From contig CAZRAZ010000037.1 of NCBI GenBank assembly GCA_964598275.1, positions 1-6,404 of the forward strand: 6,404 nt of DNA. Reading direction: 5' to 3'. Below, one piece after another: positions 1-5,802 of this stretch. Source of the stretch: JAHIEZ01 sp964598275 (GTDB lineage: Bacteria > Patescibacteriota > Microgenomatia > UBA12405). A program made the translations under genes and the position numbers. The notes under the pieces were generated by a model. The model did no database searches. It worked only from the letters and a program-made list of their open reading frames with translations, and was not told where the DNA came from. Position 1 is the stretch's first letter. Each line of letters opens with the position of its first letter.

Positions 1-564
1 TTTGGCCCCGCCATCGGCGATTATCGCTGGGGCAATCCCAACGTTGGCTCTGGCAACAGTTATACCGTTGGATCCCTTACCCCCGGGGCTCAATATTGCT
101 TTTATGTCAGAGCTCAAAATGGCTGTATGCCGGGTCAGCCTTCCGTTCCCGTCTGTATCAATCCCGGCTCTACTATCAGCGTCTCTGAAATTCCTCCCCC
201 CGGCTTTCAGCCCGGAGTTTTGGGTGAACAAACCGAACCGGAACCAAATCAGACCGGTGAAAATGGCAATATTATCGGTTTAACCAACCAGTGTTTGCGC
301 CACTGGCTACCTCTCCTTTGGCTCTTTGCTCTCTTCATCAATTTCCTAAACTATCGCCATCAACTGCAAAAAAGACCAAGTCAGCGATCCTCTTGGTTCC
401 ATTACTACGCCATTTTAACCAGCCTTATTACTTACATTATTGACCGTTGCTTTCTCAAAAATCGCTGCTGTCTTATTTTTCCTCCTTACTGCCATTATTT
501 CTACTTTGCTCATCTTTTTTCCTTCCTTTTACCCTGGTACTACTACCACAGACGAGTCAAATAA
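1..564 (+). CDS. Surface protein with fibronectin III-like domain and C-terminal membrane anchor (3' part)
   Basis: The frame is open from the first base of the window, so this is the last 187 residues of a longer protein whose start lies outside. Residues 1-52 end in a pattern typical of the last strands of a fibronectin type III domain (SLTPGAQYCFYVRAQNGC, 25-42), with cysteines at 33, 42 and 52. A Pro/Gly/Glu-rich linker (about 53-90) follows, then three hydrophobic stretches (about 102-118, 133-148 and 152-180) that should anchor it in the membrane. The last part is unusually rich in Cys, Tyr and Phe (RCFLKNRCC, PPYCHYFYF) and ends in basic HRRVK. I infer a cell-surface adhesion or binding role with the FN3 part outside; no enzyme motif is visible. 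It ends 14 nt before the CAP-domain gene, so the two may share a transcript. A second frame overlaps its last 120 bases, but the anchor-like pattern favours this one. Confidence 0.75.
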   Translation, partial: FGPAIGDYRWGNPNVGSGNSYTVGSLTPGAQYCFYVRAQNGCMPGQPSVPVCINPGSTISVSEIPPPGFQPGVLGEQTEPEPNQTGENGNIIGLTNQCLRHWLPLLWLFALFINFLNYRHQLQKRPSQRSSWFHYYAILTSLITYIIDRCFLKNRCCLIFPPYCHYFYFAHLFSFLLPWYYYHRRVK

Positions 565-566
565 CC

Positions 567-572
567 TATACT
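567..572 (+). promoter_or_regulatory. Candidate -10 box of a leaderless promoter for the CAP-domain gene
   Basis: TATACT lies directly after the stop codon of the upstream gene and ends 6 nt before the GTG at 579. Transcription from it would start at about the GTG itself. There is no TGn extension and no clear -35 box, so the call rests on the identical spacing seen at five other genes here and on the absence of a Shine-Dalgarno site. Confidence 0.45.
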
Positions 573-578
573 GATATT

Positions 579-1418
579 GTGAAAAAGTTTTATCGCCTTT
601 TTGTTCCGGTACCCGAAAACAACTTCCGTGCTTCCATTCTCAAGCCGGCCTCTTTAGCCATCCTTATCGCGGTTTATCTACTCAATCAATCAGTTTTAAA
701 ATCGATTGCCATTGCCCGCCCGGGGATCTTGGGCTATTCCTCCGAAATTACCCTGCAAAAAGTTTTTGACCAAACCAATCAGGAACGTCTCAAAGCCGGG
801 CTTCCCACCCTCCGCCTAAATTCTCTTTTGTCGGAGTCGGCCAAGCTTAAAGCCATCAACATGTTTGCCAAAAACTACTGGGCTCACCAATCTCCCGATG
901 GCCAATCTCCTTGGTTTTTTATCAAATCAGTTGATTATCGCTATTCCATCGCCGGTGAAAATCTGGCCAAGGATTTTTACGACACTGAATCGATGTTCAA
1001 AGCTTGGATGGCTTCTCCCACTCACAAAGATAATATTATCCACCCCAAGTATCAGGAGGTTGGCATAGCCGTTGTCGACGGCGTCCTGGACGGTCTTAAG
1101 ACCACCCTGGTGGTCCAACACTTCGGTACTCCTCTGGTTGCCATCGTCAACGACTCTTCTACAGAAATTCCTGTCCTTTCCACCAATATGATTTTGGCCG
1201 AAAGCAACCGTTCTACTTTCCGCCTCAATCCCACCCTTATCAGTAAAACCCTTGGCACCGCCATGTTTGTTCTTATCCTTTCCGTTCTTCTTATTGATGG
1301 TTTTTTTACTCTCAAAAACAAAACCAAACGGCTCACCGGCTCGTCCACCGGTCACATTGGCTTTTTAATCATTATCCTTGCCCTCATGCTTTTCAGCCGG
1401 CAGGGGACTATTTTTTAA
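579..1418 (+). CDS. Membrane-anchored CAP (SCP/PR1-like) domain protein
   Basis: This 279-residue protein has one N-terminal membrane segment (about 24-46), an extracellular CAP domain (about 58-190) and two C-terminal membrane segments (about 225-247 and 258-275). CAP hallmarks are visible: YWAHQSPDGQSPW with His103, GENLA with Glu127-Asn128, and the SPTHKDNI block with His149 and Asn152, followed by YQEVGIAV. His103, Glu127 and His149 correspond to the conserved cavity residues of the family. The function of bacterial CAP proteins is mostly unknown; an envelope or extracellular role is inferred. I chose the GTG at 579 because the resulting N-terminus (MKKFYRLFVPVPENNFR) is of a type I recall from Patescibacteria CAP proteins, it avoids overlap with the gene before, and a TATACT box sits 6 nt upstream. 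A TTG at 447 in the same frame would add 44 hydrophobic residues and overlap the previous gene by 118 nt. The next gene starts 2 nt after its stop. Confidence 0.85.
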   Translation: MKKFYRLFVPVPENNFRASILKPASLAILIAVYLLNQSVLKSIAIARPGILGYSSEITLQKVFDQTNQERLKAGLPTLRLNSLLSESAKLKAINMFAKNYWAHQSPDGQSPWFFIKSVDYRYSIAGENLAKDFYDTESMFKAWMASPTHKDNIIHPKYQEVGIAVVDGVLDGLKTTLVVQHFGTPLVAIVNDSSTEIPVLSTNMILAESNRSTFRLNPTLISKTLGTAMFVLILSVLLIDGFFTLKNKTKRLTGSSTGHIGFLIIILALMLFSRQGTIF

Positions 1419-1420
1419 AT

Positions 1421-1690
1421 ATGAAATTGCCCGATCCCATCCAAAAAAATCCTCTTCAATATCTTGTCTTAGCCGCGATTTTTATCCTTGCCGCCGTTTC
1501 CTTCATCCTCTTTTCTTACAATCCCTATCTTCAGCGGCGCTTAGTTTACGCGGTTACCGTTGCCTATTTTGCTTGGAGTCTTTACCATCACTACAAAAGA
1601 GGGGATTTAGCCGTCTCTATTGTCATCGAATATTTACTTTTTGGTCTTTTTGCCATCGTTATTATCTCCTCTACCTTTTTTGTTTTTTAA
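1421..1690 (+). CDS. Small three-helix membrane protein of unknown function
   Basis: It encodes 89 residues, mostly hydrophobic, with three likely membrane segments (about 12-32, 41-55 and 63-88) and a short basic loop, HHYKRGD, at 56-62. The stretch YFAWSLYHHYKRGDL followed by IVIEYLLFGLFAIVI resembles a small conserved protein I recall seeing in Patescibacteria genomes, but I cannot name a function. The two adjacent His and the in-membrane Glu70 are the only polar residues that stand out. The ATG lies 2 nt after the CAP gene stop, so the pair is probably co-transcribed. No good Shine-Dalgarno site is near (the AGGGG at 1402-1406 is 14 nt away), though a weak TATTTT (1409-1414) ends 6 nt before the ATG. 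The stop codon falls inside the long hairpin that follows. Confidence 0.75.
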   Translation: MKLPDPIQKNPLQYLVLAAIFILAAVSFILFSYNPYLQRRLVYAVTVAYFAWSLYHHYKRGDLAVSIVIEYLLFGLFAIVIISSTFFVF

Positions 1691-1732
1691 GGTGAATTCT
1701 CAAGTCGAAAACGATGAGAATTTGCCTTAAAA
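1685..1732. repeat. 48-bp near-perfect hairpin over the end of the small membrane gene
   Basis: The arm 1685-1702 (TTTTAAGGTGAATTCTCA) pairs with 1715-1732 (TGAGAATTTGCCTTAAAA) over 18 positions, with only two G-U type pairs. Inside it, TCG (1705-1707) pairs with CGA (1712-1714) around an AAAA loop. The stop codon TAA at 1688-1690 is part of the stem. T residues open it and A residues close it, so neither strand gives the usual stem followed by a U-tract, and it is not a classical intrinsic terminator. It could protect mRNA 3' ends or be a REP-like palindromic element. Confidence 0.7.
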
Positions 1733-1736
1733 CACA

Positions 1737-1756
1737 ATCCCGATCAACATCGGGAT
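1737..1756 (-). terminator. Short hairpin, probable terminator of trmD
   Basis: ATCCCGAT (1737-1744) and ATCGGGAT (1749-1756) form a perfect 8-bp stem with a 4-nt loop. It begins 7 nt beyond the trmD stop codon. Read on the - strand, the stem is followed by TGTGTTTT, a modest U-rich tail, which suits termination of trmD. Read on the + strand, nothing U-rich follows. The tail is imperfect, so the call is moderate. Confidence 0.5.
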
Positions 1757-1763
1757 CGCTTCC

Positions 1764-2408
1764 TTAGCCCCTGTTTTTCTCTCTCCACTCATTTATTTTC
1801 TGATGATTGCCCGACAATAACACTTTCGGCACTTTCTTTCCCCTATAATCCTCCGGTCGACTATATTGAGGGTATTCAATCTTTCTGCCATCCTTATTTT
1901 CAGCAAAACTTTCATCCTGACTCGACTCATCTTTTCCCAGTACCCCCGGCAATAATCGCACCACCGCATCTGTTAGCGTCATTGCCCCCACCTCTCCGCC
2001 CGACAGCACAAAATCGCCCACCGAAATTACCTCATCTGCCAAATTATCCAGCACTCTTTGGTCAAACCCCTCATATCGTCCGCACAACAACACAATGCCT
2101 TTTTCTTTTACCAGTCTTTCCGCTGTCTCTTGATCAAAGCGTTTCCCCTTAGCCGATAGAGCAATCACTCTCTTTCCTTTTTTGCCAATTCCTTCCAAAG
2201 CCTTGTCAATCACATCTACTCTGATCACCATCCCCACCCCTCCGCCAAAAGGCTTGTCGTCTACTGCCCCATAATTGTTCCAGGCCCATTTTCTCATGTC
2301 ATACAATTTCACTTCCACCAGTTTGTTTTTTATTGCTCTTCCCAGCACTCCCGCTTTTAAAAAACCCTCAAACATTTGGGGAAACAGGGTCAATATCTCA
2401 ATTTTCAT
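1764..2408 (-). CDS. trmD: tRNA (guanine37-N1)-methyltransferase TrmD
   Basis: TrmD methylates N1 of G37 next to the anticodon in tRNAs reading CNN codons, using S-adenosylmethionine, and so prevents +1 frameshifting. The 214-residue protein shows the trefoil-knot SPOUT motifs in order: KIEILTLFPQMF at the N-terminus, DDKPFGGGVGM (50-60), LSAKGKRF (84-91, where many homologues have LSPQG), LCGRYEGFDQRV (108-119), ISVGDFVLSGGE (128-139) and LLPGVLG (152-158). The C-terminal part keeps ESF (166-168), the acceptor-side region where many TrmD have DSF, and IEYPQYSRP plus LLSGNH. It stops just after INEWREKNRG, so the final arginine-rich helix (RTxxRRPDLL in longer homologues) is missing and it is about 25-30 residues shorter than usual. 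The end is a clean TAA followed by a hairpin, so truncation by frameshift is unlikely. The ATG at 2408 gives the canonical N-terminus. It stands alone here, not beside rpsP, rimM or rplS as in many bacteria. Confidence 0.95.
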   Translation of the reverse strand: MKIEILTLFPQMFEGFLKAGVLGRAIKNKLVEVKLYDMRKWAWNNYGAVDDKPFGGGVGMVIRVDVIDKALEGIGKKGKRVIALSAKGKRFDQETAERLVKEKGIVLLCGRYEGFDQRVLDNLADEVISVGDFVLSGGEVGAMTLTDAVVRLLPGVLGKDESSQDESFAENKDGRKIEYPQYSRPEDYRGKKVPKVLLSGNHQKINEWREKNRG

Positions 2409-2413
2409 AGCCT

Positions 2414-2422
2414 ATTTTATCA
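2414..2422 (-). promoter_or_regulatory. Extended -10 promoter of trmD (leaderless)
   Basis: On the - strand the sequence reads TGATAAAAT, an extended -10 (TGn plus a 5/6 match to TATAAT), ending 5 nt before the ATG at 2408. AGGTGA at 2425-2420 could be read as a Shine-Dalgarno site with 11-nt spacing, but it overlaps the TGA of the -10 and would not be in the transcript if the promoter is used as drawn. Confidence 0.5.
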
Positions 2423-2436
2423 CCTATCACTTCTTC

Positions 2437-2449
2437 AACCTCCGAGGTT
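2437..2449. promoter_or_regulatory. Dyad in the divergent trmD / GT2-GtrA gap
   Basis: AACCTCCGAGGTT is a perfect 6+6 inverted repeat around one base. It lies about 30-40 bp upstream of the predicted trmD start of transcription and about 40-50 bp upstream of that of the glycosyltransferase, a position suited to an operator acting on both. On the + strand it is followed by TTTT, so a weak 5-bp-stem terminator is an alternative. Confidence 0.3.
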
Positions 2450-2472
2450 TTTTATCTGCCTCTCTTTTTATT

Positions 2473-2481
2473 TGCTATACT
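2473..2481 (+). promoter_or_regulatory. Extended -10 promoter of the GT2-GtrA gene (leaderless)
   Basis: TGCTATACT is a TGn-extended -10 with 5/6 identity to TATAAT and ends 6 nt before the ATG at 2488. The start of transcription would fall on or beside that ATG. No recognisable -35 hexamer is found 16-18 nt upstream, as expected if the TGn extension replaces it. There is no Shine-Dalgarno site. Confidence 0.55.
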
Positions 2482-2487
2482 CATCCT

Positions 2488-3705
2488 ATGCGACAAAGAC
2501 AAACCTCCACCGCTGTCATTGTTATCCCCACCTACAACGAAGCCGACAACATTGGTCGTATGATCGGCCACCTTTCCACCAAAACCTTCCCCGCTATCCA
2601 AAAATCAACCGATCTTCAGGTCAATTGGCAGTTAAAAATCCTGGTAGTTGACGGTAATTCCCCCGATGGTACAGGCAAAGTAGTTAGCGACAAGGCCAAA
2701 AAATACAACAATGTCTATCTTTTAACCGAAAGCAGTAAAGACGGTATCGGCGCCGCTTACCTTAAAGGTTTTGCCTACGCCATGGACAAACTCAAGGCTG
2801 ATTATGTTTTCGAATTTGACGGCGATTTTCAGCACCCTCCCGAAACCATTCCCATCATGCTTCAAGCTATGGAAGATGGTTATGATTATGTCGTCGGCTC
2901 CCGCAAAATCAAAGGCGGCAGTAACCCCAAAGGTTGGGGTTTCAAACGGATTTTCTTTTCTGAATTCGGCGGTTTTACTGCCCGTTTTTTGATGTTTTTC
3001 CCTTTCAAAAACTTTTTTAAAGTCACCGACCCCACCACCGGTCTAAAAGTCACCCGGGTCAAAGGCTTTGTCGATCACATGGACACGGACTATTCCCACC
3101 ATCTCCTTTCTCGTTCCTTTGGTTACAAACTTCAGCTTCTTTACGAAACCCTGGCTATGGGAGCCAGGTTTAAGGAAATCCCCTTAAACTTTATGGTCAG
3201 AAATGCCGGCGAGTCCAAAATCGAAGCAAAAACCGCTCAAGATATTTTTCGGGTTGCCTTTTTAATGCGCTGGCGCGACCCTTTAACCCAAAAAATTCTA
3301 AAATTTGGCCTTGTCGGCGGTTTCGGTTTTATTGTCAATGTTCTTGGCGCCAAAATTTTCAAGTCGCTTATGCTAAAGAGTCCTAATCGGGATATTAGTC
3401 TTGTTAACGGTTTCAGCAACGCCCTGGCCGCCGAACTGGCCATTATCAGCAATTTCACCTGGAACAATATCTGGACTTTCTCTCAAGAAAAAATCACTGC
3501 CCCTATCCGCTTACTCAAAAAGTTTCTTACTTTCAATGTTTCTTCCGTCATCACCGGCGTATTCATTCCCTCCTCGATTATTGCTCTTTTAACCTATCTT
3601 TTTGGCGATCGCCTCTTTCTTTACCAGGTTATCGCTATTTTCGGTCTCACCATTCCCCTAAACTGGATCGTCTATAACAAAATCATTTGGAAAAAGAAGA
3701 TCTAA
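2488..3705 (+). CDS. Polyprenyl-phosphate hexose synthase (GT2, DPM1-like) fused to GtrA-type membrane domain
   Basis: The 405-residue protein joins a DPM1-like family 2 glycosyltransferase (about 8-265) to a GtrA domain (about 270-403). The catalytic part shows VIVIPTYNEADNI (10-22), VVDGNSPDGTG (53-63; many homologues have DDxSPDGT, so Asp56 is replaced by Gly), DGD at 111-113 (the DxD-type metal site) followed by FQHPPE, and DPTTGLKVTR at 181-190. The GtrA part begins KFGLVGGFGF at 272 and has four likely membrane helices (about 273-293, 308-333, 350-374 and 380-400). Enzymes of this kind move a hexose from a nucleotide sugar to a lipid phosphate on the inner face of the membrane; GtrA is thought to help flip the product. 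Which sugar cannot be read from the sequence. The likely role is supplying sugar for surface glycans or glycoproteins, which suits the surface genes nearby. The ATG at 2488 sits right before the first beta strand. Its stop overlaps the convergent exchanger gene. Confidence 0.93.
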   Translation: MRQRQTSTAVIVIPTYNEADNIGRMIGHLSTKTFPAIQKSTDLQVNWQLKILVVDGNSPDGTGKVVSDKAKKYNNVYLLTESSKDGIGAAYLKGFAYAMDKLKADYVFEFDGDFQHPPETIPIMLQAMEDGYDYVVGSRKIKGGSNPKGWGFKRIFFSEFGGFTARFLMFFPFKNFFKVTDPTTGLKVTRVKGFVDHMDTDYSHHLLSRSFGYKLQLLYETLAMGARFKEIPLNFMVRNAGESKIEAKTAQDIFRVAFLMRWRDPLTQKILKFGLVGGFGFIVNVLGAKIFKSLMLKSPNRDISLVNGFSNALAAELAIISNFTWNNIWTFSQEKITAPIRLLKKFLTFNVSSVITGVFIPSSIIALLTYLFGDRLFLYQVIAIFGLTIPLNWIVYNKIIWKKKI

Positions 3706-4643
3706 AAAACTGCCATTCCCAAAATCGTGTAGTAGACAAATAGTATTGTCAAAATCAAGCCTTCCCACCAATCCAGCCGGTGTTTAGAATGGACGAAAAA
3801 CAACATCAAAATGACGATAAACACATATTCCATCCCCGGTAAAGCAATTTGGTAATAATTTTCAATTACGATCGGATTTATTATTGCCGACAATCCTATC
3901 ACCAAGGTTGAATTGCTTACACAAGCTCCTACTAAATTGCCCATACTCATCGAGATTCTTCTTTTACTCACCGCTTTTACATTAAAAACCAATTCCGGCA
4001 ATGAAGTTCCTACTGCCACCACAAACAAGCCGACGAACAAAACCGGCAAACCAAAATCAAGTGCCACCTGTTTTGCCAAATAAACGATAACCTGGCTGGC
4101 CAGCGCCATTATTCCAACCCAAAAACCGATTTTCAATACCAGCACCGACACTTTGCCGGTATCGTAGACCTGTTTTTCTTTTTCCTCTTCCGTGTTCGGT
4201 TTTTTCAATAAACCAAAAGCATAAACCACATAAGTTAATATCAAAATTACCCCGTCTATTCTCGTCAATTTTCCGTCCCACAGCGCCAAAAAAGGGATTA
4301 AAGTATAAGCAATCGGCAAAAATTTGTTTTTAATCGCCACATCTCCCCTAAAATGAAGAGATCTTCCGGCAATGGCCGTAATTCCGATTACAAGCGACAA
4401 ATTAACCACATTCGAACCTACCGCGTTACCCAAGGCCAAGTCTGACACTTTTGACAGTGAAGCCGCCACCGACACCAAAATTTCCGGCAAAGTAGTGGCG
4501 ATAGACATTATTATGGCGGTTGCTTCAAATTGGCCTATTTTAAAAACCCGCGAAAACACAGCCAAATGTTTTATCAAATGACTGGTCGTTTTTCCCAAAA
4601 CATAAGAAAAAAATATTATCCCCAATACCTTCAAAACCAACAT
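3702..4643 (-). CDS. Na+/Ca2+ exchanger family (CaCA) membrane antiporter
   Basis: This 313-residue protein has about ten hydrophobic segments and the two inverted alpha repeats of the calcium/cation antiporter family. Repeat 1 has TTLPE (50-54) and GNAVGSNVVN (72-81); repeat 2 has GTSLPE (212-217) and GNLVGACVSN (235-244). Glu54 and Glu217 are the expected ion-binding glutamates, and Asn81 matches the repeat-1 site of the structurally known archaeal exchanger. Repeat 2 departs from the usual GSNxxN: Ser240 is Ala and Asn241 is Cys, and position 244 is Asn where the archaeal protein has Asp. A charged loop (about 147-160, KKPNTEEEKEKQ) separates the halves. It probably exports Ca2+ (or a similar cation) against Na+ or H+; the ion cannot be fixed from sequence. 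The length is close to the YrbG-type exchangers. The ATG follows the pyruvate kinase stop by 19 nt and has its own -10-like site, so it may be transcribed both with that gene and alone. Confidence 0.92.
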   Translation of the reverse strand: MLVLKVLGIIFFSYVLGKTTSHLIKHLAVFSRVFKIGQFEATAIIMSIATTLPEILVSVAASLSKVSDLALGNAVGSNVVNLSLVIGITAIAGRSLHFRGDVAIKNKFLPIAYTLIPFLALWDGKLTRIDGVILILTYVVYAFGLLKKPNTEEEKEKQVYDTGKVSVLVLKIGFWVGIMALASQVIVYLAKQVALDFGLPVLFVGLFVVAVGTSLPELVFNVKAVSKRRISMSMGNLVGACVSNSTLVIGLSAIINPIVIENYYQIALPGMEYVFIVILMLFFVHSKHRLDWWEGLILTILFVYYTILGMAVF

Positions 4644-4649
4644 GACTAC

Positions 4650-4658
4650 AGCATATCA
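4650..4658 (-). promoter_or_regulatory. Possible extended -10 promoter of the exchanger gene (leaderless)
   Basis: On the - strand TGATATGCT (TGn plus a 4/6 match to TATAAT) ends 6 nt before the ATG at 4643, in the 19-nt gap after pyruvate kinase. The hexamer is weak, but position and TGn extension match the other genes here. No Shine-Dalgarno site is seen for this ATG, which favours a leaderless internal promoter. Confidence 0.4.
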
Positions 4659-4662
4659 AAAT

Positions 4663-5760
4663 CTAAACCGTCTTTATACTGATATTACTGGTTGATCCGG
4701 AATTTAACCAATTGTTGCCGTGAATCACCAGCACCCGATCGTCGGTGCCAAAATATCCTGCCTTTCTCAAGCTTTCAAAAAATGGATTTTCTATGTCAAA
4801 CCGGCCACTGTCAAATTCACCAAAATAGGGGATTATGCCATAACTGATTTTTAGTTTGGCAGTCGTCGCTCTATTATTACTTACTGCCAATATCGGCAAA
4901 GACACCCGAAAGCTTGACATAATTCTGGCTGTTTTTCCCGATTTTGTAAACACCACTATCGCCTTAATTCCTTTTTGACTAAATTCCACCATATCTACTG
5001 CCGCTTTCACCAGTATTTCAGTTTCTTCTGCCTCTTTTAACATCTCTTTCTTTTTTACAAAATCGTTTTTACTTTCGCAAAACTCAATAATTTTTGCCAT
5101 TTGCTCCACCGTCTCTACCGGATGCTTACCAATGGCCGTTTCTTCCGACAGCATCAGTCCGTCAGCTCCATCAAAGACGGCATTAGCCACATCGGTTGCC
5201 TCTGCCCGGCTTGGGCTTAAACTTTCCACCATGGACAGCAACATCTCTGTTGCCACTATTACCGGCACATTTGCCCTCCGGCACTTATCAATAATTACTT
5301 TTTGCCAATAAGCCAGCTCGGTTAAAGGCAGGGCCTTTCCCAAATCACCTCTGGCAATCATTACCCCCTCGCTGACGGCGATAATTTTATCAATATTCTC
5401 AACCGCTTCTTTGGTTTCAATTTTTGCCACCACCCCCATTGCTTTGTCCGTCTTCTTCATTATTTTTTTCAGCTTTTCTATTTCTTTGGCCTGCTTAACG
5501 TTTGACAAGGCCACCAAGTCAGCTCCCGCCAGTTTCCCCCAATCCTTGATATTTTCGATATCAATCATCACCGCTGTTTTTATCCCCGTCTTTTCTTCCG
5601 TTCTTCTTACTATTTCCAAAACCATTTTATGCCAAGCCAAATCATTATGTTTTAAATTAAGCCTAAACACATCCACTCCCGCTCTCATCATTTTTTCTAT
5701 TTTGTCACCAGCCTTACTGCTTGGCCCCAAAGTAGCCACGATTTTCGTTTTCTTCATCAT
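4663..5760 (-). CDS. pyk: Short pyruvate kinase lacking the B (lid) domain
   Basis: Pyruvate kinase moves phosphate from phosphoenolpyruvate to ADP, the last step of glycolysis. The barrel is clear: KTKIVATLGPSS at the N-terminus, FRLNLKH (32-38), AKIE (112-115), ARGDLG (136-141), VATEMLLSM (169-177), SPSRAEATDVANAVFDGADGLMLSEETAIGKHPVE, then a complete C-terminal domain ending VLVIHGNNWLNSGSTSNISI. Arg33, Asn35, Asp67, Lys113, Glu115, Asp139 and Thr171 match the usual catalytic positions. The protein is 365 residues against about 470 usually. The missing part is internal: after MIDIENIK, where family members have LDxKGPEIR and then a roughly 100-residue B domain, the chain goes straight to GADLVALSNV. 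The Ser of RxNFSH is also Lys (37). Without lid and KGPEIR, normal catalysis is doubtful; it may be slow, altered or non-catalytic. I chose the ATG at 5760; TTG 5763 and ATG 5757 are alternatives. The exchanger follows 19 nt downstream. Confidence 0.88.
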   Translation of the reverse strand: MMKKTKIVATLGPSSKAGDKIEKMMRAGVDVFRLNLKHNDLAWHKMVLEIVRRTEEKTGIKTAVMIDIENIKDWGKLAGADLVALSNVKQAKEIEKLKKIMKKTDKAMGVVAKIETKEAVENIDKIIAVSEGVMIARGDLGKALPLTELAYWQKVIIDKCRRANVPVIVATEMLLSMVESLSPSRAEATDVANAVFDGADGLMLSEETAIGKHPVETVEQMAKIIEFCESKNDFVKKKEMLKEAEETEILVKAAVDMVEFSQKGIKAIVVFTKSGKTARIMSSFRVSLPILAVSNNRATTAKLKISYGIIPYFGEFDSGRFDIENPFFESLRKAGYFGTDDRVLVIHGNNWLNSGSTSNISIKTV

Positions 5761-5767
5761 CAATCAT

Positions 5768-5776
5768 ATAATATCA
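5768..5776 (-). promoter_or_regulatory. Extended -10 promoter of pyruvate kinase (leaderless)
   Basis: On the - strand TGATATTAT (TGn plus a 5/6 match) ends 7 nt before the ATG at 5760 and 4 nt before the TTG at 5763. A TTATAA (5796-5791), 4/6 like the -35 consensus, lies 17 nt upstream and overlaps the opposite -10 of the dockerin-like gene. GGGTGA at 5779-5774 could be a Shine-Dalgarno site if transcription starts further upstream. Confidence 0.5.
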
Positions 5777-5788
5777 CCCTTTCCTGTT

Positions 5789-5797
5789 TGTTATAAT
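5789..5797 (+). promoter_or_regulatory. Extended -10 promoter of the dockerin-like gene (leaderless)
   Basis: TGTTATAAT has the TGn extension and a perfect TATAAT hexamer, the best in the window, ending 5 nt before the ATG at 5803. No Shine-Dalgarno site lies between, and no convincing -35 box is found upstream. The whole divergent gap is only 42 bp, so this promoter overlaps the upstream part of the pyruvate kinase promoter. Confidence 0.6.
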
Positions 5798-5802
5798 TAT
5801 CT

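Noticed and set aside
447..578. Longer start (TTG at 447) for the CAP-domain gene with a hydrophobic N-terminal extension
   Set aside because: It overlaps 118 nt of the upstream gene, whose own C-terminus looks like a genuine membrane anchor, and the GTG at 579 gives a typical N-terminus with a -10 box in front.
927..1355. Long antisense open frames opposite the CAP gene
   Set aside because: They have low-complexity, basic or Gly-rich translations with no recognisable motif and are explained as shadows of the CAP gene.
2420..2425. AGGTGA as the Shine-Dalgarno site of trmD
   Set aside because: The spacing of 11 nt is long and the TGA belongs to an extended -10; kept only as an alternative.
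2275..2487. Upstream extension of the glycosyltransferase frame into trmD
   Set aside because: It would run antisense over the conserved N-terminus of trmD, and the GT2 fold begins right after the ATG at 2488.
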